From Halomonas elongata DSM 2581 (lineage in GTDB: Bacteria; Pseudomonadota; Gammaproteobacteria; Pseudomonadales; Halomonadaceae), in NCBI RefSeq assembly GCF_000196875.2, contig NC_014532.2, forward strand, positions 558,001 to 622,000: 64,000 bases of DNA. Direction: 5' to 3'. Numbering within the stretch: position 1 is the stretch's first letter; each line of letters begins with the position of its first letter. Shown here piece by piece: positions 26,183 through 37,627 of this stretch. The position numbers were made by a program, and so were the translations under genes. The notes below the pieces were generated by a model. The model was not told where the DNA came from, made no database searches, and saw nothing but the letters and a program-made list of their open reading frames with translations.

Positions 26183-27520
26183 ATGCCACAACCCCTGACC
26201 CGCCACAATCGCCCCCGCCAGGTGCTGGACGCGATCGCTTCCGCCAATGCCGGGCTCTCCGAGCAGGAGCGCGAGGCCAAGTACGCCAAGCTGGCCGAGT
26301 CGCCGTACCGGTTCTTCCGGGGCACCAATCATCTCTACTGGGACGATATCTGGCACGATTGGCGTTTTGCGCTCTATGGCGGCCTGCCCGAGACCCAGAC
26401 CTGGCTGCAGGGCGACGCCCATGCCTACAACTTCGGCGCCTATGGGCATCGCGACGATACCGTGCGCTACGGCATGGATGATTTCGACGATGCCATGATC
26501 GGCGATTATCAATACGATCTCTGGCGACTGGCCATCAGCCTGGTGCTCGACGCCCGCGAGAATGTCGGCCTGTCGCGCAAGTCGACCGGCAAGGCGCTGG
26601 CGACGCTGACCGAGAGCTATCACGACGAGCTGGCCGGTCATCTGAATGGCGAGGCGCCCGATGGCGTGACCCTGGAAACCGCCAAGGGGCCCGTGGCGCC
26701 CTTTCTCGAGAAGGTCGCCGCCAAGCGTAGCCGCGCCAGGATGCTCGACAAGTGGACGCGCCTGACCGATGAAGGCCGTTGCTTTGCCGAGCGCCCGGAC
26801 AAGCTCGCCCGGCTGCCGGCGCACCTGGCCAGCCAGTTGCGCAAGGCTGTCGAGGGCGAATATCGCGAGACGCTGTACAGCGAGCGTGCCGAGGCCGATG
26901 AAGATCACTTCAGGGTCAAGGACATGGCGCGTCGCCTGGATGCCGGCACCGGCTCGCTGGGCCTCGAGCGCTACTACGTGCTGATCGAGGGCGGGCGCGA
27001 TCACGAGCACGACGATGTGATTCTCGACGTCAAGCAGCAGACGCCGCCGGAGGGCTGGCGATTGATGAACGCCACCGAGAAGCGGGCCTGGCGTCGCGCC
27101 TTTCCCCATGAGGGAGTGCGCCATGCCGCTGCCTTCCATGCCATCGCCGAACATCCCGATCCCTATCTTGGCTGGCTGCACATCGGCGACAGCGTGTTCT
27201 CGGTGCGTGAGCGCTCGCCCTTCAAGGACGACTTTCCGACCCACAAGCTGGACAGCGGCAAGGACTACCGCAAGCTGGTCAAGCGCTGGGGACGCATCCT
27301 CGCCCGTGAGCACCTGCGCGGCGCTCGGGACCTGTATCCCGAGGATCCGGGAAGCTTCGCGCGAAACGTCTGCGCAAGGCTCGAAGGCCGGCTGGACCAC
27401 TTCACCGACATGGTTGCCACCCTGGCGGTCAGCTATGCCGAGTGCGTTACCCAGGACTACCGAACCTTCGTCGCCAGTCGTGCTGAACAGGCCGAGGAAA
27501 CCTCAGCGGAGAAAACATGA
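26183..27520 (+). CDS. DUF2252 family protein
   Basis: 445 residues from the ATG at 26183. The family's kinase-like core is visible: YRFFRGTNHLYWDD, then WLQGDAHAYNFGAYG, and DDFDDAMIGDYQYDLWRLA (acidic metal-binding-like cluster), with LDVKQQTPP further on. DUF2252 proteins look like aminoglycoside-phosphotransferase relatives, but no substrate is known. No operon partner: 241 bp separate it from kynA and 222 bp from selO. Confidence 0.82.
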   Translation: MPQPLTRHNRPRQVLDAIASANAGLSEQEREAKYAKLAESPYRFFRGTNHLYWDDIWHDWRFALYGGLPETQTWLQGDAHAYNFGAYGHRDDTVRYGMDDFDDAMIGDYQYDLWRLAISLVLDARENVGLSRKSTGKALATLTESYHDELAGHLNGEAPDGVTLETAKGPVAPFLEKVAAKRSRARMLDKWTRLTDEGRCFAERPDKLARLPAHLASQLRKAVEGEYRETLYSERAEADEDHFRVKDMARRLDAGTGSLGLERYYVLIEGGRDHEHDDVILDVKQQTPPEGWRLMNATEKRAWRRAFPHEGVRHAAAFHAIAEHPDPYLGWLHIGDSVFSVRERSPFKDDFPTHKLDSGKDYRKLVKRWGRILAREHLRGARDLYPEDPGSFARNVCARLEGRLDHFTDMVATLAVSYAECVTQDYRTFVASRAEQAEETSAEKT

Positions 27521-27572
27521 TCGTTACCGCGTTCGGGAATGTTGGCCGGTCCCGCCTGTCCCTGTAGGGTGA

Positions 27573-27717
27573 GGGAAATTCTGCATAAATGCCTGCGCAT
27601 GCAAATCGCTGCGTTACGCGGTGCTCGAAAGCTCGCCTAACCCTTCGTTATGTCTCGCTTTCTGTGTTCCGGGCGCCTTGCGCTTCACGATGCTCGGCAA
27701 TTTATTCAACATTTCCC
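27573..27717. repeat. Palindrome-ended interspersed repeat, long copy
   Basis: 145 bp bounded by imperfect inverted ends (GGGAAATTCTGCATAAATGCC and the complement of GGCAATTTATTCAACATTTCCC). The first 40 and last 24 bp match the shorter copy at 40001-40064 closely; about 76 internal bases are absent there. No coding capacity. It looks like a non-autonomous mobile or REP-like element, here directly upstream of selO. Confidence 0.65.
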
Positions 27718-27742
27718 GAGAGCCCACTGCACAGGAGGCGTC

Positions 27743-29221
27743 ATGTTCCCGAGCTTTTCCCTGCGCTATGCACGCCTGCCCGAGCGGATGCGTGCCGCGA
27801 GTCAGCCAATACCGGTCGAGGATGCCCGGCTGGTGGCCTTCAATCGTGAGCTCGCCGACGAGCTTGGCTTCGAACTGGCGGCGTTCGAGGCCGACGAGGC
27901 GGCCGAGATCTTCGCGGGCAACCGCCTGCCCGAGGGGGCCGAGCCGGTGGCCATGGCCTACGCCGGCCATCAATTCGGCAACTTCGTGCCCCAGCTCGGC
28001 GACGGGCGGGCGCTGTTGCTGGGCGAGGTGGTCGACCGCCACGGCCGGATTCGCGATATTCAGCTCAAGGGCAGTGGCCGCACGCCCTTTTCCCGCGGAG
28101 GCGACGGTCGGTCGCCGCTCGGTCCGGTGTTGCGCGAATACCTGGTCAGCGAGGCCATGCATGCCCTGGGCATTCCGACCACCCGGGCGCTGGCCGCCGT
28201 GACCACCGGCGAGCGCGTCTTCCGGCGCATTCCCGAGCCCGGTGCGGTGCTGACGCGGGTCGCCTCCAGCCACCTGCGGGTGGGGACCTTCCAGTACTTC
28301 GCCGCCCGTGGAGACACCGAAGCGGTGCGCCTGCTGGCCGACGAGGCCATCGACCGTCACTATCCGCATCTCGCCGACCGCACCGATGACGGCGAGCGTT
28401 ACCTGGCGCTGCTCGATGCCGTGGCGGAGCGTCAGGCCGAGCTGGTGGCGCGCTGGATGGGCGTCGGCTTCATCCATGGCGTCATGAACACCGACAATAC
28501 CGCCATCTCGGGCGAGACCATCGACTATGGCCCCTGTGCCTTCATGGACACCTTCGACCCGCGCACGGTGTTCAGCTCCATCGACGAGCGGGGGCGCTAT
28601 GCCTACGTCAATCAGTCGGTGATCATCCAGTGGAACCTGGCGCGTTTCGCCGAGACGCTGGTGCCGCTGATCGACAGCGACGGCGAGCGTGCCGTCGAGC
28701 GCGCCACGCCGATCATCCGCGACTTCTCGGAGCGCTTCGATGCACGCTGGCGCGAGGTCATGTGCGTCAAGCTGGGGCTCGTCACCGAAGAGGAAGGCGA
28801 TGGGGAACTCGCCCAGGCGCTGCTGGATGCCATGCGCGACGGGCGCGCCGATTTCCACCTGACCTTTCGCCACCTGGCCGATGCCGTCGATGCCTCGGCC
28901 GAGGCGCCGCGGCTGAGGGAAAACTTCGCAAGCCAGGAAGAACTCGAGGCGTGGTTGCCGCGTTGGCGCGAACGCCTGGCCCGCGAGGGCGTGTCGACCG
29001 ATGACATCGTGGCACGCCTGAATGCCGCCAATCCGGCCGTGATTCCTCGCAACCATCGCGTCGCCGAGGCTATCGCCGCCGCCGAGGAAGATGACTTCGG
29101 GCCCTTCGAGGCATTGCTGGCGGTGATCACCGATCCTTATACGACGCCGGATGGCGATGTCGATTACATGCGACCGCCGCGTGACGAGGAGAAGGTGCTG
29201 CGGACGTTCTGCGGTACCTGA
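27743..29221 (+). CDS. selO: SelO/YdiU protein adenylyltransferase
   Basis: Pseudokinase-fold enzyme that transfers AMP to protein Ser/Thr/Tyr. 492 residues from the ATG at 27743, which follows AGGAGG. The family blocks are present: YAGHQFGNFVPQLGDGRA, DIQLKGSGRTPFSRGGDGR (nucleotide-binding Lys and glycine-rich region), GVMNTDNTAISGETIDYGP (catalytic Asn and metal-binding Asp). It ends FCGT, keeping the C-terminal Cys position where animal SelO has selenocysteine. In E. coli it modifies redox-related targets; the downstream neighbours are also redox genes. Confidence 0.93.
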   Translation: MFPSFSLRYARLPERMRAASQPIPVEDARLVAFNRELADELGFELAAFEADEAAEIFAGNRLPEGAEPVAMAYAGHQFGNFVPQLGDGRALLLGEVVDRHGRIRDIQLKGSGRTPFSRGGDGRSPLGPVLREYLVSEAMHALGIPTTRALAAVTTGERVFRRIPEPGAVLTRVASSHLRVGTFQYFAARGDTEAVRLLADEAIDRHYPHLADRTDDGERYLALLDAVAERQAELVARWMGVGFIHGVMNTDNTAISGETIDYGPCAFMDTFDPRTVFSSIDERGRYAYVNQSVIIQWNLARFAETLVPLIDSDGERAVERATPIIRDFSERFDARWREVMCVKLGLVTEEEGDGELAQALLDAMRDGRADFHLTFRHLADAVDASAEAPRLRENFASQEELEAWLPRWRERLAREGVSTDDIVARLNAANPAVIPRNHRVAEAIAAAEEDDFGPFEALLAVITDPYTTPDGDVDYMRPPRDEEKVLRTFCGT

Positions 29222-29337
29222 GACCTCAAGAGCGCCTGCCCGTGGGACAAGGCGGTCGAGCCTTCCGAGGTTCGTCCGTCGGGCTCCCGGTGGAAAGGGG
29301 CAGTGCTGCCTGCCATTCGGTGTGTATGAAATAATGG

Positions 29338-29349
29338 TCTATCGATAGA
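29338..29349. promoter_or_regulatory. 12-bp palindrome upstream of persulfide dioxygenase-like gene
   Basis: TCTATCGATAGA, in an AT-richer stretch about 90 bp before the 29441 start. Could be an operator for a repressor encoded elsewhere. No regulator is adjacent. Confidence 0.35.
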
Positions 29350-29440
29350 TAAGAAAGTTTGTTTATGATGGGGCATGTGCCGGTTCCGGCATGCATCGAG
29401 TGCGATGCCCCTCATTCTTCGCTGCAAACGGAGGCATTCC

Positions 29441-30310
29441 ATGTCCCAGCAGCCCATCGTCCAGACCTTCTTCGACGAGCCCACCAAGACCTTCAGTTAC
29501 GTGGTGCAGGATCCGGATGGCAAGGCATGTGCCATTCTCGATTCGGTGCTCGATTTCGACTACGCGGCCGGGCGCACCGATGTGCGCTCCGCCGACGAGA
29601 TCATTGCCTTCATTCGCGATAACGCTCTGGAGGTGATGTGGATCCTCGAAACCCACGTCCATGCCGACCACCTTTCGGCGGCGCCTTACCTGCACGAGCA
29701 ACTGGGCGGCCGGACCGGCATCGGCGCGAACATCACCGTGGTGCAGGAGGTCTTCGGCAAGGCCTTCAATGCGGGGAGCGAGTTTGCCCGCGACGGCAGC
29801 CAGTTCGATCACCTCTTCGAGGAGGGCGACACCTTCGCCATCGGCAACCTGGAAGGGCGCGTACTGTATACGCCGGGACATACCCCGGCCTGCCTGACCT
29901 ACGTGATCGGGGATGCCGCCTTCGTCGGCGATACCCTGTTCATGCCCGATTATGGCACCGCGCGTTGCGATTTCCCCGGCGGCGATGCTCGTACGCTGTA
30001 CCGCTCCATTCAGAAGGTCCTGGCGCTGCCCGGCGAGACGCGCCTGTTCATGTGCCACGACTACAAGGCGCCGGAGCGCGAGGAATACCAGCATGAGACC
30101 ACAGTGGCCGAGCAGCGCGCCCACAACATCCATGTGCATGAGGGCGTCAGCGAAGAGGCGTTCGTCAAGTTGCGCACCGAGCGCGACGCGACGCTGGGCA
30201 TGCCTCGGCTGATCATCCCCTCGGTGCAGGTCAACATGCGTGCCGGCGAGATGCCTGCCGCCGAGGATAACGGCCAGGTCTACCTCAAGGTGCCCATCAA
30301 CGCTTTCTGA
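29441..30310 (+). CDS. Metallo-beta-lactamase-fold hydrolase, persulfide-dioxygenase-like
   Basis: 289 residues from the ATG at 29441. The metal-binding motif THVHADH is at 71-77, with further ligands in YTPGHTPACL, FVGDTLFMPDYG and LFMCHDYK. The wide-spaced pattern with VGDTLF and CHDY is that of the ETHE1/Blh persulfide-dioxygenase group and not of glyoxalase II, so it probably oxidises glutathione persulfide to sulfite. A glyoxalase-II-like role is the alternative. Ends just before a bidirectional terminator. Confidence 0.83.
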   Translation: MSQQPIVQTFFDEPTKTFSYVVQDPDGKACAILDSVLDFDYAAGRTDVRSADEIIAFIRDNALEVMWILETHVHADHLSAAPYLHEQLGGRTGIGANITVVQEVFGKAFNAGSEFARDGSQFDHLFEEGDTFAIGNLEGRVLYTPGHTPACLTYVIGDAAFVGDTLFMPDYGTARCDFPGGDARTLYRSIQKVLALPGETRLFMCHDYKAPEREEYQHETTVAEQRAHNIHVHEGVSEEAFVKLRTERDATLGMPRLIIPSVQVNMRAGEMPAAEDNGQVYLKVPINAF

Positions 30311-30327
30311 GCCTTGAGGACATGAAA

Positions 30328-30363
30328 ACGCCGCGCCGGCTCGGGGCCGACGCGGCGTCTTTT
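30328..30363. terminator. Bidirectional intrinsic terminator
   Basis: Stem ACGCCGCG (30328-30335) pairs with CGCGGCGT (30351-30358), with an inner CGGC/GCCG extension. CTTTT follows on the plus strand and AAAA precedes, giving a T-tract on the minus strand too. It lies between the convergent MBL-fold and katG genes. Confidence 0.88.
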
Positions 30364-30384
30364 CAGGCGTGAAAGCGGTTCGGA

Positions 30385-32619
<2,235 letters not shown>

Positions 32620-32863
32620 TCAATAAAATGACTGTCTTAGGTGAAACTGCGACGTATCGGACAGCTTTGCGTGCGTGGATGCCGATGCTGCTTGTCGCGT
32701 GGCGAGCATCCCGGGCGTGTCCGGTCATCCATAAGCTACTCCCTGGCGTCCGGGTGTTGCCAAGTGCCTTTCCCAACCATGGTGATAGCATCATTTTATG
32801 GTGACAGTTTCGTGGTCGTCGTCTCATGGTCACGGCGACTGACGACGGCCTCGCGCTTTCGGC

Positions 32864-33811
32864 TCAGGAGGGTGACGGCGGGATCGTCAGCTCTCGGCTT
32901 TCACCCATCAGGAAGTCGCGATTGAGTTCCAGGGCATCTCGCAGGAAATCCCACAGCAGCCGTACCCTGGCGAGTCGGCGCTGTTCCTGGCGAGCGGTGA
33001 TCCAGAACTGCCGCACGATATCCACCTCGTCGACCAGCAGGCTGGAAAGCGTTGGTGTCGTGGTCCCCATGAAGCAGGGTAGCACGGCGAGTCCGGCACC
33101 GCGCAGACAGGCGCTGTGCTGGGTGGTGACGCTGGTGCCGCGCATGGCGAAGTGCGGGCCGGGGTGGCCGATCACGGCCGGGTCGAGCAAGGGGTCGAGA
33201 TAGTTGAGCTGCTCGCTGAAGATCAGGTCATCGATGTAGCCGATCAGGCGATGCTGACCCAGGTCGGCGAGCCGTCGGGGAGTGCCGTGGCGGTGCAGAT
33301 AGTCCTGGCTGCCATACAGGCGCAGGCGGTAGTCGCAGAGTCGCGAGATCACCAGGCCCGGGCTCGAGGGACGTTCGATGGTGATCGCCAGGTCGGCCTC
33401 GTGGCGGCTCAGGTTGACCACCCGGGGCAGGGCCAGCAGGTCGAGGGTCACGCCCGGATGGCGGTCGCAGAAGGCGGCGAGCAGTGGGGCGATCACCCAG
33501 GTGCCGAAGCCTTCGGTGACACCGAGACGGATCTGGCCGCTGATCCGGTGGTCCTGGTCGGTGAGGCTTTCGCTGGCCTCGAAGGCATGCCGGGCCATCT
33601 CCTCGGCGTGGGCCAGCAACCGGTGGCCGGCCTCGGTGAGGTGGTAGCCGTGGGTGCTACGCTCGAAGAGCTGGGTGTTGAGGCGCTGCTCGAAGCGGCG
33701 GGTGCGGCGCGACAGAGTGGAGTGGTCGAGCCCCAGTCGTCGGGCGGCGTCGGCGAGTCGCTGGCTGCGTGCCACTTCCAGGAATATCTGGATGTCCTGC
33801 CAGTCGAGCAT
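32864..33811 (-). CDS. LysR-family transcriptional regulator
   Basis: 315 residues from the ATG at 33811, with helix-turn-helix ADAARRLGLDHSTLSRRTRRFE (about 17-38) and a LysR effector domain. The open frame starts earlier (33856), but the conserved N-terminus begins MLDWQDIQIFLEVARS. Divergent from mmsA; the gap has AAACAA...TTGTTT inverted sequences (33851-33878). It probably regulates mmsA, although in Pseudomonas the mms regulator is of the AraC family. Confidence 0.87.
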   Translation of the reverse strand: MLDWQDIQIFLEVARSQRLADAARRLGLDHSTLSRRTRRFEQRLNTQLFERSTHGYHLTEAGHRLLAHAEEMARHAFEASESLTDQDHRISGQIRLGVTEGFGTWVIAPLLAAFCDRHPGVTLDLLALPRVVNLSRHEADLAITIERPSSPGLVISRLCDYRLRLYGSQDYLHRHGTPRRLADLGQHRLIGYIDDLIFSEQLNYLDPLLDPAVIGHPGPHFAMRGTSVTTQHSACLRGAGLAVLPCFMGTTTPTLSSLLVDEVDIVRQFWITARQEQRRLARVRLLWDFLRDALELNRDFLMGESRELTIPPSPS

Positions 33812-33970
33812 GGGAATCTCCGAGGGATCGGTGGTTGTGCATGAGCGCACAAACAATGTGCCTGTGTGCCCGTTGTTTCGCTATCCGACGTCTGGCTAGA
33901 CTCGAATCATTCGGGCGTCTTGTCGATATGCACACGACACCACAATCACAATCGTCACAGGAGCATGCTC

Positions 33971-35470
33971 ATGTCCGTCCGCGAGATTCCGCTGTACATC
34001 GACGGCCAGGCCGTTCCCTCCCGGAGCCAGGAGGTGCGCGACGTCGTCAATCCCGCCACCCAGGAGGTGGTCGCCCGCGTGCCTTTCTGCACCGTCGAAG
34101 AGGTCGACCGGGCCGTGGCCAGTGCCCGGGAGGCCTTCAAGAGCTGGCGCAAGGTGCCCTTGGCCAAGCGGCAGCGCATCATGCTCAAGCTGCAGGCGCT
34201 GATCCGCGAGCACACCGAGGAATTGGCGGCGCTGATCACCGAGGAACACGGCAAGACCCTGCCGGACGCCGCCGGCGAGGTGGGGCGCGGCCTGGAAGTC
34301 GTGGAACACGCCTGCTCGATCACCTCGCTGCAGCTCGGCGAGCTGGCCGAGAATGCCGCCAGCGAGGTGGATGTCTACACGCTCAACCAGCCGCTGGGCG
34401 TGGGAGCCGGCATTACCGCCTTCAACTTCCCGATCATGCTGCCCTGCTTCATGTTTCCGCTGGCCATCGCCACCGGCAACACCTTCGTGCTCAAGCCCTC
34501 CGAGCAGGATCCCAGCTCGACCATGCGACTGGTGGAACTGGCCCATGAGGCCGGCGTGCCGGCGGGCGTGCTCAACGTGGTGCATGGCGGACCGGAGGTG
34601 GCCAACCGGATCGCCGATCATCCCGATATCAAGGCGCTGTCCTTCATCGGCTCGACCCATGTCGGCTCGCTGCTCTACAACCGCGCCGCGGCCGCCGGCA
34701 AGCGCATGCAGGCGATGATGGGGGCCAAGAACCACTGCGTGGTCATGCCCGATGCCAATCGCAGCCAGGCCATCAACAACCTGCTGGGGTCGGCCTTCGG
34801 CGCCGCCGGTCAGCGCTGCATGGCCAACTCGGTGGTGGTGCTGGTCGGCGAGGCACGGTCGTGGCTGGACGACATCGCCGAAGGGGCACGCAACATGAAG
34901 GTCGGCCCCGGCACCCAGCGGGATGCCGATCTCGGACCACTGGTGTCGCCGGCCGCCAAGGCGCGGGTGGAGGAACTGATCGCCACCGGCGAGCGTGAAG
35001 GCGCCAGGCTGGTGGTCGATGGGCGCGGCCATCAGGTGGAAGGCTATCCCGATGGCAACTTCGTCGGACCGACCCTGTTCAGCGACGTGACCGCCGAAAT
35101 GACCATCTATCGCGAGGAGATCTTCGGGCCTGTGCTGTGCGTGGTGGGCGTCGAGACCCTGGACGATGCCATCGATTTCATCAACGCCAACCCCAACGGC
35201 AACGGCACGTCCATCTTCACCAACTCCGGCTGGGTGGCGCGTCGCTTCGAGACCGACATCGATGTCGGTCAGGTGGGCATCAACGTGCCGATCCCTGTGC
35301 CGGTGGCCTATTTCAGTTTCACCGGCTCGCGCGGCTCCAAGCTCGGCGACCTGGGGCCCAACGGCAAGCAGGCGATCGCCTTCTGGACCCAGACCAAGAC
35401 CGTGACCGCCCGCTGGTTCGAACCGGAGAACGTTTCCAGCGGCATCAACAGCACGATTTCGCTGAGTTGA
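33971..35470 (+). CDS. mmsA: CoA-acylating methylmalonate-semialdehyde dehydrogenase
   Basis: Converts methylmalonate semialdehyde (or malonate semialdehyde) with CoA and NAD to propionyl-CoA (acetyl-CoA), in valine, inositol and beta-alanine breakdown. 499 residues from the ATG at 33971, spaced 7 nt from AGGAG; an ATG two codons earlier is too close to it. Catalytic Cys283 is in GQRCMA. The IPVPVAYFSFTGSRGS segment and the lack of the usual catalytic Glu motif are typical of the CoA-acylating MmsA/IolA branch. No mmsB follows, so it acts with enzymes encoded elsewhere. Confidence 0.92.
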   Translation: MSVREIPLYIDGQAVPSRSQEVRDVVNPATQEVVARVPFCTVEEVDRAVASAREAFKSWRKVPLAKRQRIMLKLQALIREHTEELAALITEEHGKTLPDAAGEVGRGLEVVEHACSITSLQLGELAENAASEVDVYTLNQPLGVGAGITAFNFPIMLPCFMFPLAIATGNTFVLKPSEQDPSSTMRLVELAHEAGVPAGVLNVVHGGPEVANRIADHPDIKALSFIGSTHVGSLLYNRAAAAGKRMQAMMGAKNHCVVMPDANRSQAINNLLGSAFGAAGQRCMANSVVVLVGEARSWLDDIAEGARNMKVGPGTQRDADLGPLVSPAAKARVEELIATGEREGARLVVDGRGHQVEGYPDGNFVGPTLFSDVTAEMTIYREEIFGPVLCVVGVETLDDAIDFINANPNGNGTSIFTNSGWVARRFETDIDVGQVGINVPIPVPVAYFSFTGSRGSKLGDLGPNGKQAIAFWTQTKTVTARWFEPENVSSGINSTISLS

Positions 35471-35488
35471 TCCGGCCACGACGATGAC

Positions 35489-35520
35489 AACGGCCCCGTC
35501 TCGCGAGAGGCGGGGCCGTT
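35489..35520. terminator. Terminator hairpin between convergent mmsA and symporter genes
   Basis: Perfect arms AACGGCCCCG (35489-35498) and CGGGGCCGTT (35511-35520), with an inner TCTCGCGAGA palindrome. The T-tract is short and broken, but position and stem strength fit a bidirectional terminator. Confidence 0.7.
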
Positions 35521-35542
35521 TGTCTTGAGGGACGACGTGGCG

Positions 35543-37033
35543 TTATCCCTGAGAGGCGCCGGCAGTCAGGCTGACGTCGGGCGCTTCTTCCATGCGGCGG
35601 CGTTCCTGATCGAGGATGGCCAGTGCCTGCTCGGGCGTGGTGCGCGGGGCGCGTGTCAGCAGGCTGACGAGCACGCCGCCGCCGATCGCCAGCAGCACCG
35701 AGGGAATGCTCGGGTTGCCCCAGAAATCGCTCCAGCCGGCATGGGCGGTGACCGCCAGTGATGTGGCCGAGGCGGTGATCAGCGAGGCCACCGCACCCTG
35801 CCAGTTATAGCGTGGCCAGAAGCGACCCAGCAGCCCGCACACGAAGAGTCCGGCCAGCACTGTCGAGATCATCGTGGTGATGTAGTCGATGACGTTGTCC
35901 GAGGCCAGGGCGAAGGTCAGGGCCAGGCCGATGGTGACCACCAGCGCGAGACGTGAATAGAGCACCACGTGGCGGGCCGAGGGCGCTCTGCCGGTGAACA
36001 GCACGTAGAGGTCGCGCATCAGCGTCGAGACCCCGGCGATGGCGTCGGAGCTGGCGCTGGACATGGTTGCCGAAAGGCCGGCAACCAGCAGCAGCAGGCC
36101 GAGCCCCAGCGGCAGCACCTCGGTGGCCAGGAAGGGGAAGGCGAAGTTGCTGTTGTCCAGCGAGGGGTTCAGGGCGTGGGTGGCCATGCCGATGATCGCC
36201 GGGACGATCGAGAAGGCCAGGTAGAGCACGCCGGTCACCAGGAAGGAGCGGCGCACCGAGCCCACCGACTTGCCCGAGTAGATGCGCTGGCGGAACGAGG
36301 GTGTGGCGAGTACGCCGACGGCGATCACCGCGGCCAGCGACAGCGCCGGCAGAGCGCCGATCTTGTCGATGCCGAGCAGGCTGGTGGCGCCGGCATCCAT
36401 GCTCGCCGTGAGTCCCGAGAAGCCGCCGACCTCGATCAGCGCCAGGCCGGCCATCAGGAAGAAGCCGATGAACAGCACGATGGCCTGGATGGTGTCGGTC
36501 CAGACCACCGCCATGTAGCCGCCGATCACGCAGTAGATGCCGAAACCGAGCGCCACGATGACCTTGGCCAGGGCGGGGTCGATATCGGCCATCCAGGCCA
36601 GGTAGAGGCCGCCGCCCAGGATATGGGCACCCAGCCAGCCGATGCAGGCGATGTAGATCAGCAGGGCGACGAGGTTGCGCACCAGCCGATTGGCGCCGAC
36701 GTAATACGACAGTTCCTCGCTCATGGTCATGAAGCGCAGCTTGCGCACCGGGGCGAACAGCAGGGCCAGCAGCAGCACGCCGACCGCGCCGCCGATGCCA
36801 TACAGGGCGCCGGCCCAGCCGTTGGTGTAGCCGAAGCCCACCGCACCCATGCTCGAGCCGGTGCCGACCATGGTGGCCACCGTGGTGCCGACGGTCAGGA
36901 ACAGCGGCACGCTGCGTCCGCCGAGCAGGAAGTCATCGCCGCTACCGCGGCTGTGCCGCGAGACCCACCAGCCGAAGCCGATCATCAGGACGATGTAGAC
37001 GAAAAAGGTGCCGAGGAAGATATGACTATTCAT
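35543..37033 (-). CDS. Sodium:solute symporter (SSS family), D-amino-acid cluster
   Basis: 496-residue inner-membrane symporter with about 13 hydrophobic segments. The sodium-binding helix region reads VGTTVATMVGTGSSMGAVGFGY, and LLVAGLSATMSSASSDAIAGVS matches SSS helix 8/9. Last gene of a cluster with an N-acyl-D-amino-acid deacylase and RidA, so the substrate is probably an amino acid or N-acylated amino acid (inferred). A 201-bp gap with a hairpin separates it from ridA, so it may have its own promoter. Confidence 0.86.
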   Translation of the reverse strand: MNSHIFLGTFFVYIVLMIGFGWWVSRHSRGSGDDFLLGGRSVPLFLTVGTTVATMVGTGSSMGAVGFGYTNGWAGALYGIGGAVGVLLLALLFAPVRKLRFMTMSEELSYYVGANRLVRNLVALLIYIACIGWLGAHILGGGLYLAWMADIDPALAKVIVALGFGIYCVIGGYMAVVWTDTIQAIVLFIGFFLMAGLALIEVGGFSGLTASMDAGATSLLGIDKIGALPALSLAAVIAVGVLATPSFRQRIYSGKSVGSVRRSFLVTGVLYLAFSIVPAIIGMATHALNPSLDNSNFAFPFLATEVLPLGLGLLLLVAGLSATMSSASSDAIAGVSTLMRDLYVLFTGRAPSARHVVLYSRLALVVTIGLALTFALASDNVIDYITTMISTVLAGLFVCGLLGRFWPRYNWQGAVASLITASATSLAVTAHAGWSDFWGNPSIPSVLLAIGGGVLVSLLTRAPRTTPEQALAILDQERRRMEEAPDVSLTAGASQG

Positions 37034-37110
37034 ACATGCCTCTTATACTTGTTGGCTCGGTCGTTGCCGCGACCGAGGCAGTGGTAAGAACGCTGTGTTT
37101 ATCGCTGTGT

Positions 37111-37144
37111 GGCGCCGTGTCCTTGCCGGGGCGCGGCGCCTTTT
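37111..37144 (+). terminator. Plus-strand terminator-like hairpin in ridA-symporter gap
   Basis: GGCGCCG (37111-37117) pairs with CGGCGCC (37134-37140), followed by TTTT on the plus strand. Genes on both sides are on the minus strand, where the hairpin lacks a T-tract. It may stop antisense transcription or be an mRNA processing hairpin. Confidence 0.45.
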
Positions 37145-37234
37145 CATTGGCACGGTCGCTGGGTGTCGCGGTCGTTCCCTCCTTGTTCTTCTTGCCTTCA
37201 GCCGTGTCTTCTCTCCGGCCTCGGGCCCTCGTGG

Positions 37235-37627
37235 TCAGGCGCGATCGGCGCGGTAGCAGGAGACGTCGACCTCGACCTTGCAGTCGACCACCAGGTCCTG
37301 GACGCTGCAGATCCGTGCCGGCGGATGGTCACCGAAGATCTCGGCGAACACCTTGTTGAACGACGAGAAGTAGCGCGCATCGGTGAGCACGGCGGTGACG
37401 TGCACCACGTCCTCCACGCCGTAGCCGGCCTCGTGCATGATGGCCAGGCAGTTGTCGAAGGCCAGGCGGGTCTGCTCGACGATGCCGCCCTCGACGACTT
37501 CGCCGTCGGTCATGGGTGTCTGGCCGGAGACGCGCAGCCAGCCGCCGGCCTCGACGGCGCGGGAGAAGGGCAGCTTCTGGCCGCCGGTACCGGTGCCGCC
37601 TTCGGCGCCGTAGCGTTTGATGGTCAT
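37235..37627 (-). CDS. RidA-family enamine/imine deaminase
   Basis: 130 residues. RidA proteins hydrolyse reactive 2-aminoacrylate and iminopropionate-type intermediates released by PLP enzymes. The conserved catalytic Arg is in PPARICSVQDL and the acidic pair in KVEVDVSCY. Start overlaps the deacylase stop by 4 nt (ATGA). Its presence beside a D-amino-acid lyase-like gene and a D-aminoacylase suggests it clears imines formed from D-serine or D-threonine-like substrates. Confidence 0.88.
   Translation of the reverse strand: MTIKRYGAEGGTGTGGQKLPFSRAVEAGGWLRVSGQTPMTDGEVVEGGIVEQTRLAFDNCLAIMHEAGYGVEDVVHVTAVLTDARYFSSFNKVFAEIFGDHPPARICSVQDLVVDCKVEVDVSCYRADRA

Noticed and set aside
33896..35479. 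Long minus-strand frame opposite mmsA
   Set aside because: His/Gly/Asp-rich shadow without motifs; mmsA has all catalytic residues.
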